A stretch of 64,000 nt of DNA from Linum tenue (GCA_946122785.1 CAMGYJ010000002.1:42062495-42126494), one strand, 5' to 3'. Numbered from the stretch's first letter, positions 36,983-48,289 are shown. Notes: generated by a model not told the origin, from the letters alone. Numbers and translations: made by a program.

Positions 36983-37480
36983 CGGAGGGAGCACCAACAT
37001 GAATTTGGGGAAGATCCACAGGGTTCCGTTGACCGCCTTTTGCCTATCTCTTCCTCCAAAAAAAGATGAACTGGGTAAGCCCCAAATACGCCCTGGAAAA
37101 TGTTACATCCCCCTCTAATTTTCACGCTCGGACCAACATTGTCTTGAGGGTAGGAATCCCAAGCAAAACTCCAAAGATCTGTACGATTAAGCGAAAATTC
37201 CCCGACAAAAGCCAGCAACATTATCATCATCATTGAAACGAACCGCAATCTCCATGGTCATGAAACCGAAGGGGGCCAAATCCACAGACATAAGGAACGA
37301 GACTTGTGGAAAATAGAGATCTGAGAACAACCCTCCATTGTGGGAGGGGAATTTAACGCCATGGAGCTCCGAAAGCCATGCTCCGTCCATGCACGACGGT
37401 GGAAAGCCTGTAACAACCTCGGGGCACGATGACAATTCACAACCCCATTCGAGAGAGAGAGAGACTTTTTTCCAATCACA
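36983..37480 (-). pseudogene. LINE 5' fragment, inverted copy of 600-1085
   Basis: The minus strand repeats the start of the LINE at 600-1085 with few differences, including ELHGVKFPSHNGG and FAWDSYPQDNVG in one frame. It ends abruptly at about 36983 against unrelated sequence. This pair is inverted now and would be a direct repeat if 19622-44922 were flipped. Confidence 0.8.
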
Positions 37481-37608
37481 ACAAATATTTGACCTGAAAA
37501 TTACGTCCTATACTCCATTTTTTTTTTCCAAGGCAAGTCCAGAGGCCATGGGACAAAAACTCGGCTTAGTTACAAGGAGAACTCCAAAAAAAGGTGGTAA
37601 TCCGTAAG

Positions 37609-38292
37609 TAGGGATGGCAATGGGTCGGGTTTTGCCAAACCCAAACCCATGGGTTTATCCGTGAAAAAAACCCGGGGTAAAACCCACTGGGTTTGAAAAA
37701 CTCAAACCCAACCCAACCCGCTGGGTATCCGCGGGTTTATGGGTACCAACGGGTTTTTGTCATAAAAAATTTATAATAGCAAGTTCCTATCATAATTAAA
37801 GTCAAATATCAATCTCTCAACACAAATTATCCATATATAAAACACCATTCTAGAAAATTCAAGCAAATCACAAATTAACTATACAAATTGTTCAACACCA
37901 ATCTAGAAAACTCAAGAAAATTAAAGCAAATCACAAATTATCTATAAATAAAATGATTAATTGAAAGTTTCTTCCTTTCAATTTAGTTTGTTCACTCTTT
38001 ACTCGATAACATCAATTACATTCCACACAATTAGAAAGAAAAAATTAGACATGCCTCTACAAACATAAATAAGATTAGTTGTTTAGAATATTAAATATAC
38101 CGAGAAAATTAATTATATGGGTGTGGGCGGGTACCCATGGGGCGGGTTTACCTAAACCCAAACCCAACCTGGTGAATAGTGAACGGGTTTAAACCCAAAC
38201 CCGGCCCAAAACCCGTCAACACGGATTTTACCCGCGTTGACCGGGTTGGGTCGGGTGGGTACCAGTGGGTTTTGGTTTTGTTGCCATCCCTA
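37609..38292. mobile_element. hAT MITE-like element, 684 bp, with matching empty site in the window
   Basis: TIRs TAGGGATGGCAA/TTGCCATCCCTA and the 8-bp TSD TCCGTAAG (37601-37608, 38293-38300) are perfect. The related copy at the window start has a single CTTACGGA (449-456) and no element. GGGTTTAAACCC, CCCAACCC and GGGTACC words fill the subterminal regions. No coding sequence. Confidence 0.95.
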
Positions 38293-38300
38293 TCCGTAAG

Positions 38301-39008
38301 CTAGCGAATTCCCGATGAAAAAGTCTATTTAGCCACTACATGGGCATTGTTAAAGCTCCGATGAGCAAAATGACACGACACTGACTCAAAAAATGAGAAA
38401 TTTGATATCCACAAATTTTAGAGATTTGAAATTCAAAAACTACAACACATAATACAAAAAGGCCAAAAAATATATAACATAAATCTTTTTCTCCAATCAA
38501 CCCCTTAGTATTTTTGGGGAGTTGCAAAGTTATCTTAGTCGGTCATGATCGATAAATCTCTTTGTCGTTGCCGTTAATAGGATGGTTGAGTAATTAAAGT
38601 TGAATTTGTTCGAATAACAAATCTTTTAATTCATTCATCATTAAAAAAAAGCTCACTAATTCAAGAAGACAAAACTGTTGAATGCTTATTATGTATTTAT
38701 GTTACCTAATATCAAGATTTTTGAAGGATTGTTTGGGTGAATGATATGTGTCCAAATTCCACATATAAATCATTAAAATTTCATATTTTCATTTGCTAAA
38801 GATAATGTGAGAATTGAGATTGTGTTCCAATTACCATTTGTCGGGAATTCCACACCATCTCCTATTTTTCTCAATTTTTTACGTGTTACAACTAATTCTT
38901 ACATGTCAATTTCTTGAATTGTTAGCCTATGATCGCATTCAAATCGAATTGATTTAAATATATGATGATGAACCCATAAGAAAATATTTAAGAGTATACA
39001 TGTCTATC
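38301..39008 (-). other. 3' flank of small gene D (distal part)
   Basis: Minus-strand match to 1-440 and, further on, to 46230-46560. It is separated from gene D by the MULE-like insertion at 39009-42671. No gene. Confidence 0.75.
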
Positions 39009-39429
39009 GGGATAGGTTAGGATGGTTACTTATTTTTTAGTAATTATGGTGGCTACTAAAATCTACACCATTCATTATCTCTATTTCACCTTAATCTAAA
39101 ATTAACGGTGAAGATTAGATTAGGGATCATTTTGGAAATGAAAAAAATGCCACACCTGATTACTATATCTATATGTATCAAACCTTACTGCACCCATCCT
39201 CTCTAGAGCTAGCAATCTTGATCCAATCCATTAGTCCAATCCAGTCCAATCCATTTAAATTGATCCAAATCCATTTAGTCCAAATCCATTTAATCCATGG
39301 ATAAATGGATTGGATTCATGGATATCCACTAAATCACTAACCTATACCAAAAATCAAAACAAAACAGTCGGAGCCTGAGCCCTGAAGCAGTCGGAGCCGT
39401 GGTGGGCAGGGGCCAGGGAGTGATTCCGG

Positions 39430-39740
39430 CGAGCTGCTGTGCCCTCCCCTCCTCCCTCCCAAAACCGTCTCCCAACTCTGCATCCTCTCCAACCGATTCT
39501 ACTCCGCCTGGAATTCCACCCCTTCTCTTTCCTTCCACCACTCCGACGCCGGCCGCGGCGGAGTCGGACAAGAGGAGGAGAAGCGAGAGCGATTCATCGA
39601 CTACATCAGCTCCACCCTCGCCCGCCGCGCCCCTTCCTTTACCCTCGACGAATTCCGAATCCAAGCCCCCGCCCTCGCCCTCCCCTCCTCCCCCGCCTAC
39701 CACGACGACCGCGTCGCCGCCTCTCTCCCCCTCTTGAACC
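39430..39740 (+). pseudogene. Captured F-box protein fragment
   Basis: One frame reads SKTVSQLCILSNRFYSAWNS then TPSLSFHHSD and RERFIDYISSTLARRAPSF, matching the F-box helix and following segment of plant F-box/LRR proteins (typical KTVVQLSVLSKRW..W.STPSLSF). The frame closes at 39737. No full domain or start. Confidence 0.7.
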
Positions 39741-40548
39741 CACCTCGTCAGTCGTCGCCTCCAAAAACCACTGCGACCTCGCCGCCTCTCTCACCCTCTC
39801 TCACCCACCTCGTCGCTTCCTATTCCAGACAACACCGTTCGCGCCGCCTCCTATCCAGACCCACCTCGTCGCCTCCTTCACGAAGGTCAGAAACTCGCCT
39901 TCCTCTCCATCATTTCTCGGCCAGCTCCATCAAGGAACGTTAATCACTCCATTCGCCCAAACCCACGAACTGAAATTTTGTTCGTTGCTTCTCCGCTCCG
40001 CCGTCTCAAAGGTTGAACAGGTACTTTCTAATCGAACCTCTTCCCCATTGTTTCACCATTGGAATTTCTGATTTTGTGAATTCTTGCAGACTTGCAGTGA
40101 ACTTGCGTCGGCGCAGGGTTAGTTCAGTTCTCCCGCTTAATCTTAACTCTATATATAGGTGTCAGTCGTCCTCTATCCCTAAAATTCATTCATTGTTCTG
40201 TTCCTTCGATTATCTTTCTCACAGCCTGAATTCTTCAGCTCTCTTTCGTTATTTGTTCTTTTGAATTACTGGGTATGTTTGTCTTCGTTGCCTCCTCTTT
40301 CGGCTGCAAGAGTAGATCTGAATTGGATCGATTTCTTGACAGCTTTGTTCTAGAGGCACAAATCGAAATCCTTCGGTTGGGAATTTTATGTCAGATTTGG
40401 CTCTTCTCCTTCTCTGATTTCCCTGTCTTTGGCACATTATTCATTGCTCATCTTCTCCATTTTTTCCATCCCGCTGCTTGTATATACTTATTGGTTGCTT
40501 ACTTGCTGCTGAGTTTGTGACCACGTATCTGGGCAACATGCTATTTCA

Positions 40549-40712
40549 GGATGTCTAGTCAACAAATGAATGTTATGGGAAATGATGATGGTGGTAGTTC
40601 TGGAGATGAGGCTCATTTTGCTGCAATGTCGACGTCTACGGTTCGAACAAGTGTTCAACGAAAGCGACAAAGAACTTCTAAGGCATGGGAGACATTTACT
40701 TTTACTTCTGGT
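40549..40712 (+). pseudogene. hAT transposase first-exon remnant
   Basis: The ATG at 40550 opens MSSQQMNVMGNDDGGSSGDE, and later RKRQRTSKAWETFTF, the segment that precedes the BED finger in RICESLEEPER-type transposases. A donor-like GGTAAGAAA follows at about 40710. Downstream exons are absent. Confidence 0.6.
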
Positions 40713-40879
40713 AAGAAAAGCTAATACAAACACAGGAAACTAAGAAGTACATAGAAACAGAGGTTTTCTGGCTTGCTTCAATCATCAGGATCCTCCTCTC
40801 TAACTGGTTAACTCTCCCTTTCCCCTTCTGGCCTTCTCCATTTCCCCACCTTATCATCCATCTCCTCCATCCCCCAAAT

Positions 40880-41360
40880 GAAACAACCGCCGCCACTGCC
40901 ACCCATTTCCCCGCCGCCGCAATGAACCACCGCCGGCCGCTTCACACCCTCCCCTTCCTCTTCAACAGCTTCACCCCCACCAACTCCTCCTCCAGCCTCT
41001 TCCTCTACGGATCCGCCGCCGTCGAATCTCGAGTACTCACCCTCACCAACTCCACCACATTCACCATCGGCCGCGCTCTCTACCCGCAGAGAATCCGCAC
41101 CAAAACCCCCAATTCCTCCTATGTCAACCCCTTCTCCACCTCCTTCATCTTCGCCATGGCGCCGTACAGAAACACCCTCCCGGGCCACGGATTGGTCTTC
41201 CTGTTCGTCCCCTTCGCCGGAATCGAGGGGGCTTCCTCTTCTCAGAACCTGGGCTTCCTCAATCGCACCATCGACAACGATCCCAGCACCCGCATCTTCG
41301 GCGTCGAGTTCGACGTCTTCGCCAACCAGGAGTTCAGCGACATCAACGACAATCACGTTG
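40880..41360 (+). pseudogene. Captured L-type lectin receptor kinase fragment (LecRK-VII-like)
   Basis: The open frame includes MNHRRPLHTLPFLFNSF, SFIFAMAPYRNTLPGHGLVF, GASSSQNLGFLN and IFGVEFDVFANQEFSDIND, an extracellular legume-lectin domain N-terminal half. The LecRK-VII resemblance is from memory of that clade's APYR..LPGHGLVF motif. Homology stops after DNHV at about 41360; kinase and transmembrane parts are missing. The sequence is C-rich, unlike its surroundings, and undecayed, suggesting recent capture. Confidence 0.85.
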
Positions 41361-42001
41361 AGTGTGAGCTCGAGGAGGGTTGCGGGAGGGATTCTGCCAG
41401 CGCCGTTCGGCCCCAGATTCGGCCGCTTGTCCAGTTGGGAGGGACCTGGAGGCTGGAGGTGTCGCCGGCAGACTCTTGTCGCCGGCGATGACTGTTTCTC
41501 TCATCTGCGAAAATAAAATATCATGGAAAATATACAGTTTGGTACCTAAAATATTTATTATCAAGTTGCAGTATATAAAGTTTTCAAATTTGACATCTTG
41601 ATTCAATGATTTAAATGTCATTTGGATTAATGGATAATCCATCAATCCACTTTATCCAATCCATGGATCCATTAATCCATTTGATCCAGTCCATTTGATC
41701 CATGGATCAAACAATCCAATCCACTTATCCATGAATCAATCCATTTGCCACCTCTAATCCTCTCCATCCCGCAACCGCCGACACCAGCTTCCGCTCACCC
41801 CCTCTCCGATCCCCTGCCCCGCCACCGTAGCTCTCCCATCCCTCCACACCTCACCGTTGTCCCCTGTCTCATTCCTCCCAAGTCCCACCCCACCCCACCC
41901 TGCCGCCATCCCCTCTCCCATCCCACCCACCCCATCTCAGCCCGTTGTCGTCCCTTCCCATCCCTCCCACCCCATCCCCCCACCCCGCCCCGCCCCACCC
42001 C

Positions 42002-42006
<5 letters not shown>

Positions 42007-42052
<46 letters not shown>
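42007..42052. repeat. (CT)n microsatellite
   Basis: A run of about 23 CT units just downstream of a CCCACC-rich stretch in the MULE-like element. Overlapping frames through it are artefacts. Confidence 0.9.
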
Positions 42053-42059
<7 letters not shown>

Positions 42060-42169
42060 GGCAGCGGGGAGGAGCCGATGGACAAGCGATCTGGGCGAGT
42101 ACGGGACTGTGGAGGTTGTCAAAGCAATCGGCGGCGCTGATCATTCTTTTATCTCCGACCCTCTCGTCT

Positions 42170-42450
42170 CAATAGTATTGTTTTTGTCGCATTGGTATTG
42201 ATTTTGTTGCATTGGTATTGTTTTTGTCCCATTGGTAGTGATTATCATGTAATGGTATTAATTTGCATGTATTGGTATTGATTAAATCTGCAATGGTATT
42301 GGTTTTTTGTGAAATGGTAGAGATTTATATTGGTAGATTGTTTATATTGGTAGTTTTCGTGTAATGGTATAGATTAATTTCTGCAATGGTATTGATGTTT
42401 TTAAAAGTGGTAGGGGTTCTCTAATAGATTGGTAGTGATTTCGTGTTTTT
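42170..42450 (+). repeat. CATTGGTATTGATT minisatellite in the MULE-like element
   Basis: Degenerate copies of ATTGGTATTG (about every 20-25 bp). Its position resembles the minisatellite of the Pack-MULE at 18440-19140. Confidence 0.7.
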
Positions 42451-42883
42451 TTTCTTTTGCACAAAGATTGAGAAAAATCAGGAAAGAAGATCTGACTAGA
42501 GATTATGGAAGTGAGAGAAAGAAAAAGAATTGTAATTAATAGATTTTTGAAACTACCTAAAATGTAATTTATTATAAAAATTAATTAATATAATTTATTT
42601 TTTTTCATTACCAATTTACCCTTATTAACCATGGTAATTACTACAAAGTACTAATCACCGTAACCTGTCCCTCTATCAAGAAAAAATATAAAATTTAAAT
42701 ATGTACTTTATTCAGATCATCATATATAACCTTACCATTCAAATGTAACACCAAAACACACGAACTAACCAACCAAACGAAAAGCAGATTCAATTAAAAA
42801 TTGAACACTTTATTTATTACGTTTATGTAACCATAACATGATAATTCCTTCCGCCAACTTTCACAACCATGGTCGCCGTGACA

Positions 42884-43105
42884 TCAACCACCGATGCAAC
42901 GAGAGTAGTACACCGGAGACGGGGGCGCAACTTTCTCTTCTTGCTTGATGCGGCTCACCGCAGCAGCAGCAGCAGGTTTGAGGGTCGCCGGCGCCGCAGC
43001 CTCTTGCTTGATAGTAACGCCTTGTTCCTGCTTCACCGCTGCAGTTTCCACCACCCTGGGAGCAGCAACAGGGCTCGCAGCGTAGAAACCAGAACTCCTC
43101 TGCAT
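42884..43105 (-). CDS. Small gene copy D, 73-aa protein with three KQE motifs
   Basis: ATG at 43105 opens MQRSSGFYAASPVAAP. V-K-Q-E, I-K-Q-E and I-K-Q-E are kept and it ends PVYYSRCIGG. The frame is intact. Its leader is interrupted by a 383-bp LINE 3' end (43208-43590), and its 3' flank by the MULE at 39009-42671, so expression may be altered. Function unknown. Confidence 0.68.
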   Translation of the reverse strand: MQRSSGFYAASPVAAPRVVETAAVKQEQGVTIKQEAAAPATLKPAAAAAVSRIKQEEKVAPPSPVYYSRCIGG

Positions 43106-43207
43106 CTTTGCTCTCAAGTAGTCTTGATTAGCAAGCAACCAAGTTGTTATTATAGACGTACGTTATTCTGTTCTCTCACTTTTTCTCTTACCGATTGCTA
43201 GTTTGTG

Positions 43208-43590
43208 TAGGGGCTGAACTTGCAAAGTGATATTCAATGGACAACATTCATGGAGAGGGCATAGTTGCTGCCATGGTTCAGTTGTTGCTTTATAGCTTCC
43301 TGTTGCAGTAGTGGTGTGGTGGAGAGGGGGTGGCCTGGCACTGCTGGTTTTTATGTACTGTCATTGTCTCTGGTGGAAGACCATTATGTTAGTTGGTAAG
43401 CCACTGAGATTTGTGGTTGGTAAATTTGGTTTGGGCATAGGGATTGCCTTTTTATTTTGCTATTTATTTTTCCTTTCTCTGTCAGTTCATTAGGAGGAGG
43501 TTCATCCCTTGTGAACCTATATTGTTATCCCTTTCTGGTTTGGTTGTAAGACTCTTTTTGGTTCAATGCTATTCACCATTATCAAAAAAA
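43208..43590 (+). mobile_element. 5'-truncated LINE 3' end inserted in the leader of gene D
   Basis: It ends GGTTCAATGCTATTCACC then ATTATCAAAAAAA, typical of the 3' end of plant L1 elements. It sits between the leader (TAGTTTGTG) and AGAATAGCGC, which are nearly adjacent in copy C (32970-33000). About 10 bp of target sequence is missing and no TSD is visible. Confidence 0.75.
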
Positions 43591-43611
43591 AGAATAGCGC
43601 CGATGCATCGA

Positions 43612-43622
43612 GTATTTATATA
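43612..43622 (-). promoter_or_regulatory. TATA box of small gene D
   Basis: Plus-strand GTATTTATATA. Because of the LINE insertion it is about 500 bp from the ATG instead of about 120. Confidence 0.6.
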
Positions 43623-44272
43623 GAGATGGGATTGAAAGGGTTGTTGAATCTTGATGGATGTTCATGCACGTACAACTATAACTTCACACGATCGGGGAAG
43701 CCTAGGAGTTTTTCTTGGGGCTGGCTAAATTTGTGGGTTGGTTACTTGGTTCGTTGCACCATTTGTCAGCAATCATATTCTTGTTTTATGAATGAATTTA
43801 GACGCCCAACGAATGGATATCTGGACTTAAGAAATTAGATTGATGCAATCATTTAAACGGATATATATACATGTACAAAAAGTCATATATAGAGTTGATT
43901 GAAATAACAACTATATACAAATGATTATATGGCGCAATTTGTGGTAAGGGTCCGGATAGTATAACAACACCCATGTTATACTAACAACAGGATTCATTAA
44001 GGGTATAAGGGTAAAATACTATTAATTATTAGATAATAATATATTAAATTAACAGAAAGATAATTATGGACAAGGAGCATCCGAACCCGCCTTCGCTGCT
44101 GAGTCGACATCCTCGTGCATCTCCGCCGTCGCACTTTTAACTTCTCGACCGCCATCATCACTCCGCCGCTTCCAGCCTTCGTCAGTCGCCGCTCCCGTCG
44201 GAAATCTTCGTTAGTCAGCCTTCGTCAGTCGACCGCCATCATTGGAACTTCTAATAGCCATAGATAACTCAC

Positions 44273-44590
44273 CTTAGCAGGTTTCGAGGCGGAACTCCTT
44301 CTCGCGATGGGCTTCTCGTCGTCTTCCTCTTCCTTCTTCAATTTGGCGGCGGCCTTCGACCGAACCTGAGAAGAACCCTTCTTTGGCTTAACAGCTCCGT
44401 CAAAATCTTCATCGCTGTCGTCCTCGTCTTCGGATGACTCCTTTTTCACTTTCGCCAGCTTGGGCCGAGGTTTGGGGGTTACCGTACCTGCATTCGTCGG
44501 ATTCTTCCGACGAGCAAGGACCATGGAGCTCAGACTCCTCTCGTCGTCCTCCGATTCCTGCTTCACTGGCTTCGAATCCTCCGACGGCAT
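44273..44590 (-). pseudogene. Captured first exon of an acidic/basic nuclear-type protein
   Basis: ATG at 44590 opens MPSEDSKPVKQESEDDE. The exon is rich in K, S, E and D (KKESSEDEDDSDEDFDG, KLKKEEEDDEKPIARRS) and ends KPAK before a GTGAGT donor (44267-44272). The layout recalls the N-terminal tail of plant DNA topoisomerase I or a chromatin protein, but I cannot assign it. About 150 bp of promoter-like sequence precedes it. No downstream exon is present. Confidence 0.55.
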
Positions 44591-44744
44591 TGTTCTTTCC
44601 CCCGGCCTAGCAGACTTTGGGATTGGAAGTAGAAGGGTTTCAGTGAAGCTTGATCTCTATGCACTGTGGGAAGATAACAAAGGCAGAAAAGTAAAACCCT
44701 TGTGTACTTCGGCTCTGTCCCGAGTTCATCCAAGACGGAAAAAA

Positions 44745-44941
<197 letters not shown>

Positions 44942-45851
44942 ACATATTTGTTTCCTCTTTCCTGGATCTCTTTCAATTTCAACTCCACTATCAGATGATG
45001 GAAGTAGATTACCGGATACAGGAGAAGTAGATGATTCATTCTGAACTGGAGAGGAAGATGGTTGACCTTCATTAGGAGGGACTTCTTCGGTCTGACACGT
45101 TTCAGATTCCTTACGTTGATAGTAAGAAAACAATGTTGTTTTCGCCTTTTTATTTGGTGGTTGAGAAGATGTCATGATGAAATATATTGAAATCTGCATA
45201 ATTGCACTGTACAAACTTAGTTTCTAAGTAAACTAAGAGTCTAAGACAGTAAGATCAATTGGCAAATTGCAATTACCTGTTGCTGACTTGCTGTTGCCTT
45301 TGTCGTCTAAGTCATCAAGGGAATTGTCGTCTAAAATCTAATCACTATTCACTACTGAAAACTGACTACTGTCACTGTGATTCTGTGAAGGATTGAAGGG
45401 AAAGGGATCAAGGGAACTTGATTTGATTATAGGCGCTGGGGACTCGGCCTGGGGAGAAAGAAGTAAGAACGGAGGGGAGGGGATACGCGGCAGTCCGGTG
45501 CCGCTGCCGGTGACTGAGGGTCTCGGGGTAGGGGACGCCGGGACGGGGACGGGGAGGTGGGTAGCGCCTGCGAAGTGCGAACAGTCTGTTCGTCTTCTTT
45601 CTGTTCGCTTTTTTTTTTTTTTTTTGTACCCAGAGTCCAGACTTGCAGGGGAAGCTAGAATAGGGGCGGGAGATTTTAGTTTTGGTCTTGAGATTTTAGA
45701 TTGGGCTGGCCGGCTGTGGGCTGTGGCAGTCAGTGGGGCTGGGCTGGGCTGTGGCAATGGGGCTGGGACGCTGGGTGCCTGGGTCTTGGGGTTGGGGAGG
45801 CAGGGGGGGCTGGGCCCGGGCCCAGTCTGGCCCCCCCTGTATCCGCCGATG
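44942..45851 (-). mobile_element. Truncated left end (910 bp) of the 19622 hAT
   Basis: The reverse complement matches 19622 to about 20520 closely, ending inside the first transposase exon after KRKQIC. Differences include a shorter G-run, a longer A-run and a 15-bp C/G-rich insertion near 45536. It terminates on the right exactly at CATCGGCGGAT and is followed by the TSD TGTAGCGG (45852-45859). Confidence 0.92.
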
Positions 45852-46029
45852 TGTAGCGGTGAAGCAGGAGCAAGGCGCTAGTATCAAGCAAGAGGCTGCG
45901 GCGCCGGGTATGGCTGCTCCGGCGACCACCAGACCTGCTGCTGCGGTGAGCCGCATCAAGCAAGAAGAGCTGACTAGGAAAGTTGCTGCCCTGGCGGCTC
46001 CGGTGTACTCTCGTTGCATCGGCGGTTGA
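45852..46029 (+). pseudogene. Small gene copy B, 3' half
   Basis: It starts with the TSD TGTAGCGG and reads VAVKQEQGASIKQEAAAP through to YSRCIGG and stop. It differs from copy G by one visible substitution (Pro to Leu). It has no promoter or ATG; the missing 5' half is at 22803-22872. Confidence 0.88.
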
Positions 46030-46737
46030 TGTCAGGAGGACAGTATGGTTGTGAAAGCTGGAGGGAAGGAAATATCATGTTATGGTTCCATAAACGTAAT
46101 AAAAATAGTGTTTAATTTTTGGATTTTGCTTTTCGTTTGGTTGGTTAGTTCGTGTGTTTTGGTGTTACATTTGAATGGCAAGGTTATATGTGATGATTTG
46201 AATGATGAATTTAAATTTTCTTAATTTTTCATGCCAGAAATGTGTATTCTTATTTTCTTATGGGTCAATCATCATATGTTTAAATCAATTCGATTTAAAT
46301 GTGATCATAGGCTAACAATTTAAAAATCGACATGTATGAATTAGTTGTAACACGTAAAAATTAGGGGGGAAAAAGGAAAATGGTGTGGAATTTCAGAAAA
46401 ATGTGTAATTGGATCGGAGCACACTCTCAATTCTCACATCATCTTTAGCAGAGTCAAATATGAAATTTTAATGATGTATATGTGGAACTTGGAACCATAT
46501 CATTCACCCAAACAACCTTTTAAATTAAAATCTTTATATTAGATAACATAAATACATAATCAAAATTCAACAATTGGTCTTGATGAATTAGTGAATTATA
46601 AGAGTAATAAATCAAAATCTCAAATTATGGTATATCTACCAATTAGCAACGAATTCGACCATCAACTGAACCCAGCATGTATGGTAAATTTCCAGAGAAG
46701 AAGATTGGAAACGAATCACTTCCTCACGTAATTAATA
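46030..46737 (+). other. 3' flank of gene B, duplicate of 53521-54230
   Basis: Near-identical to the 3' flank of gene G, including the 3' UTR and AATTAATATG before the copia LTR. No gene. Confidence 0.85.
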
Positions 46738-47034
46738 TGTGTTGAGTTATGTATATTCGGATGGGCTTTAGCCCATTGTATAGCAGTAGGCCTAGCCTAG
46801 GAAGATCCCTAACCTGGACGAATCCTCTCATATCTCGGCTAGGGTTAGGTTAATATATATATATATACGTATTGTGAACGTGATCGGCAGCTAAGTTAAT
46901 AAGAACATTGATCGCTTCGGCTATGGACTAGTCTTGATCACTCTAATCAAGGAAACCACGTAAACCTGCGTGTTCTCCGTTTCTGTTTCGATCATTCTCC
47001 GTTCCAATTCTTCTCCGATAAAATAAGTTAACAT
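46738..47034 (+). mobile_element. Copia LTR followed by primer site, internal region lost
   Basis: TGTGTTGAGTTATG to AAGTTAACA, followed by TGGTATCAGAGC (47035), matching the 5' LTR at 54231-54524 almost base for base. The element stops about 25 bp after the LTR at the junction with duplicated spacer (about 47060). Confidence 0.85.
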
Positions 47035-47059
47035 GGTATCAGAGCTTACCAGCTTGGAT

Positions 47060-48104
47060 AACTAATTAGCATATTACCCTAAGCACTAGACCTCCAATTT
47101 TGAGTTCTATCCCTAAACCCCAAATTGTAAACCCTAACCCTAAATCTCTAAACTCTAAATCCTTCACATTAACGTAAATCTTTAATGGTTTTTGTGCAAA
47201 TTCATGTGTGTTATTGTTCATCACATCATAAGTGATGATTGACATCATTTTGGCATAAATCGCATGTTTAAAATGACGGTTACGAAGTGAATGCACACAA
47301 AAAAGTGAGTGCACCGAAGATGCCACCATATATATATGGGGAGTTCTACGGTACCCAGGGTGAAATCTGGGGTACCGCATACCTTGAGTAAGAAAATGCT
47401 ATCCAGAACTTGAATTAACTGATCTTTCGGACATGATACTATACTCTAACCCTTAAAGATCAAAATCTAGGTATTTATTCTCTAAATCTTATACCCCAAG
47501 ATCAATTTAATTAGAAACAATAATCGACCGTTATGATTCGTTCAAAAATCCTGCTAATTCGAGGTCTAGATAGCGTTTTCATACTAAAGGTATGCGGTAC
47601 CCCGGATTTCACCCGGGGTACCGTAGAAGGCACCGGACTGGGGGCTACTTCGGTACACTCAATTTTTTGCGTGCGTTCAGTGCACCCAACTCTAAAAGTG
47701 CTAATAATAACTCGAATTTTGAATTTTTATGGGCAGCATTAGTCTAATATGATTATATAATATAGAATCACAACTAATCAATCAATTATAATAACCCCTT
47801 AACCTTCAATTTTGAATTCCAACCAAAAATCCTAAATTGTAAACCTTAACCCTGACCCTAAATTTCTAAACCCTAAATTAAAGTAAATCTTGAATGATTT
47901 TTGTACAAATTCATATGTTTCTTGTTCATCAAACAACAAGTGATGACTGATATCGTTTTCACATGAATAGCCTTCTCGAAATGATGATTATGAGGCGAGT
48001 GCATTGAATACACCCAAAAAAATGGGTGCACCGAATACGCCACCATATATATATATATTAAGCAAGGATTGTATGCTGGTGGCGGCGGGTTGTCGCCTGG
48101 CTGC
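47060..48104 (+). repeat. Duplicated spacer block, mate of 59945-60990
   Basis: Near-identical to 59945-60990. It contains two related elements with GGTGCACTCA-type inverted ends (CTACTTCGGTACACTCAA and TGGGTGCACCGAATACGCC) and the nested MITE at 47344-47628. No gene is supported. Confidence 0.8.
47344..47628. mobile_element. MITE, 285 bp, about 38-bp inverted ends
   Basis: TTCTACGGTACCCAGGGTGA and GAAATCTGGGGTACCGCATA at the left are mirrored at the right by GGTATGCGGTACCCCGG and ACCCGGGGTACCGTAGAA. A second copy of equal length is at 60236-60520. TSD not resolved. Confidence 0.75.
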
Positions 48105-48289
48105 TGGTGGTGGCGGGGCGACAAGGTGGAGGCGGCAGCTAGAGGTTTTTTGCGCCGTGGCGCGAGAAGGGGGAAGGGCGGAAGGGTTGAGCGGCGAAGG
48201 CCGAATGCTTTGGGAGGAGGAGGGAGTCGACTTAGGGTTGGGGAGGAGGAGGATTGAAGCGGGGTCGTTTTGGGGAAAGGGAAGGAGTC

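Larger units (their letters stand above)
39204..41756 (+). mobile_element. Gene-capturing hAT element, 2.55 kb, nested in the MULE
   Basis: TIRs TAGAGCTAGCAA/TAGAGGTGGCAA carry a perfect 8-bp TSD ATCCTCTC (39196-39203, 41757-41764). Subterminal arrays of ATCCAATCCA and ATGGAT lie at 39220-39345 and 41620-41745. It contains pieces of three genes: an F-box protein (39430-39740), a hAT transposase first exon (40549-40712) and a lectin receptor kinase (40880-41360). The transposase exon suggests descent from an autonomous hAT whose coding part was replaced by host DNA. Confidence 0.92.
39009..42671. mobile_element. MULE-like element, about 1.1 kb plus a nested hAT
   Basis: The ends start GGGATAGGTTAGGATGG (left) and GGGACAGGTTACGGTGA (right, inward), and similarity continues for about 50 bp (AGTAATTATGG/AGTAATTACCATGG). 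The direct repeat TCTATC (39003-39008, 42672-42677) flanks it. Six bp is shorter than the 8-10 usual for MULEs, so the class is uncertain. Removing 39009-42671 plus one TCTATC restores the flank seen at 46230-46300. The interior has a CT tract and a GGTATTG minisatellite. Confidence 0.7.

Noticed and set aside
41857..42201. Serine/leucine and Arg-Glu repeat proteins around the CT tract
   Set aside because: Artefacts of a CT microsatellite in a C-rich region.
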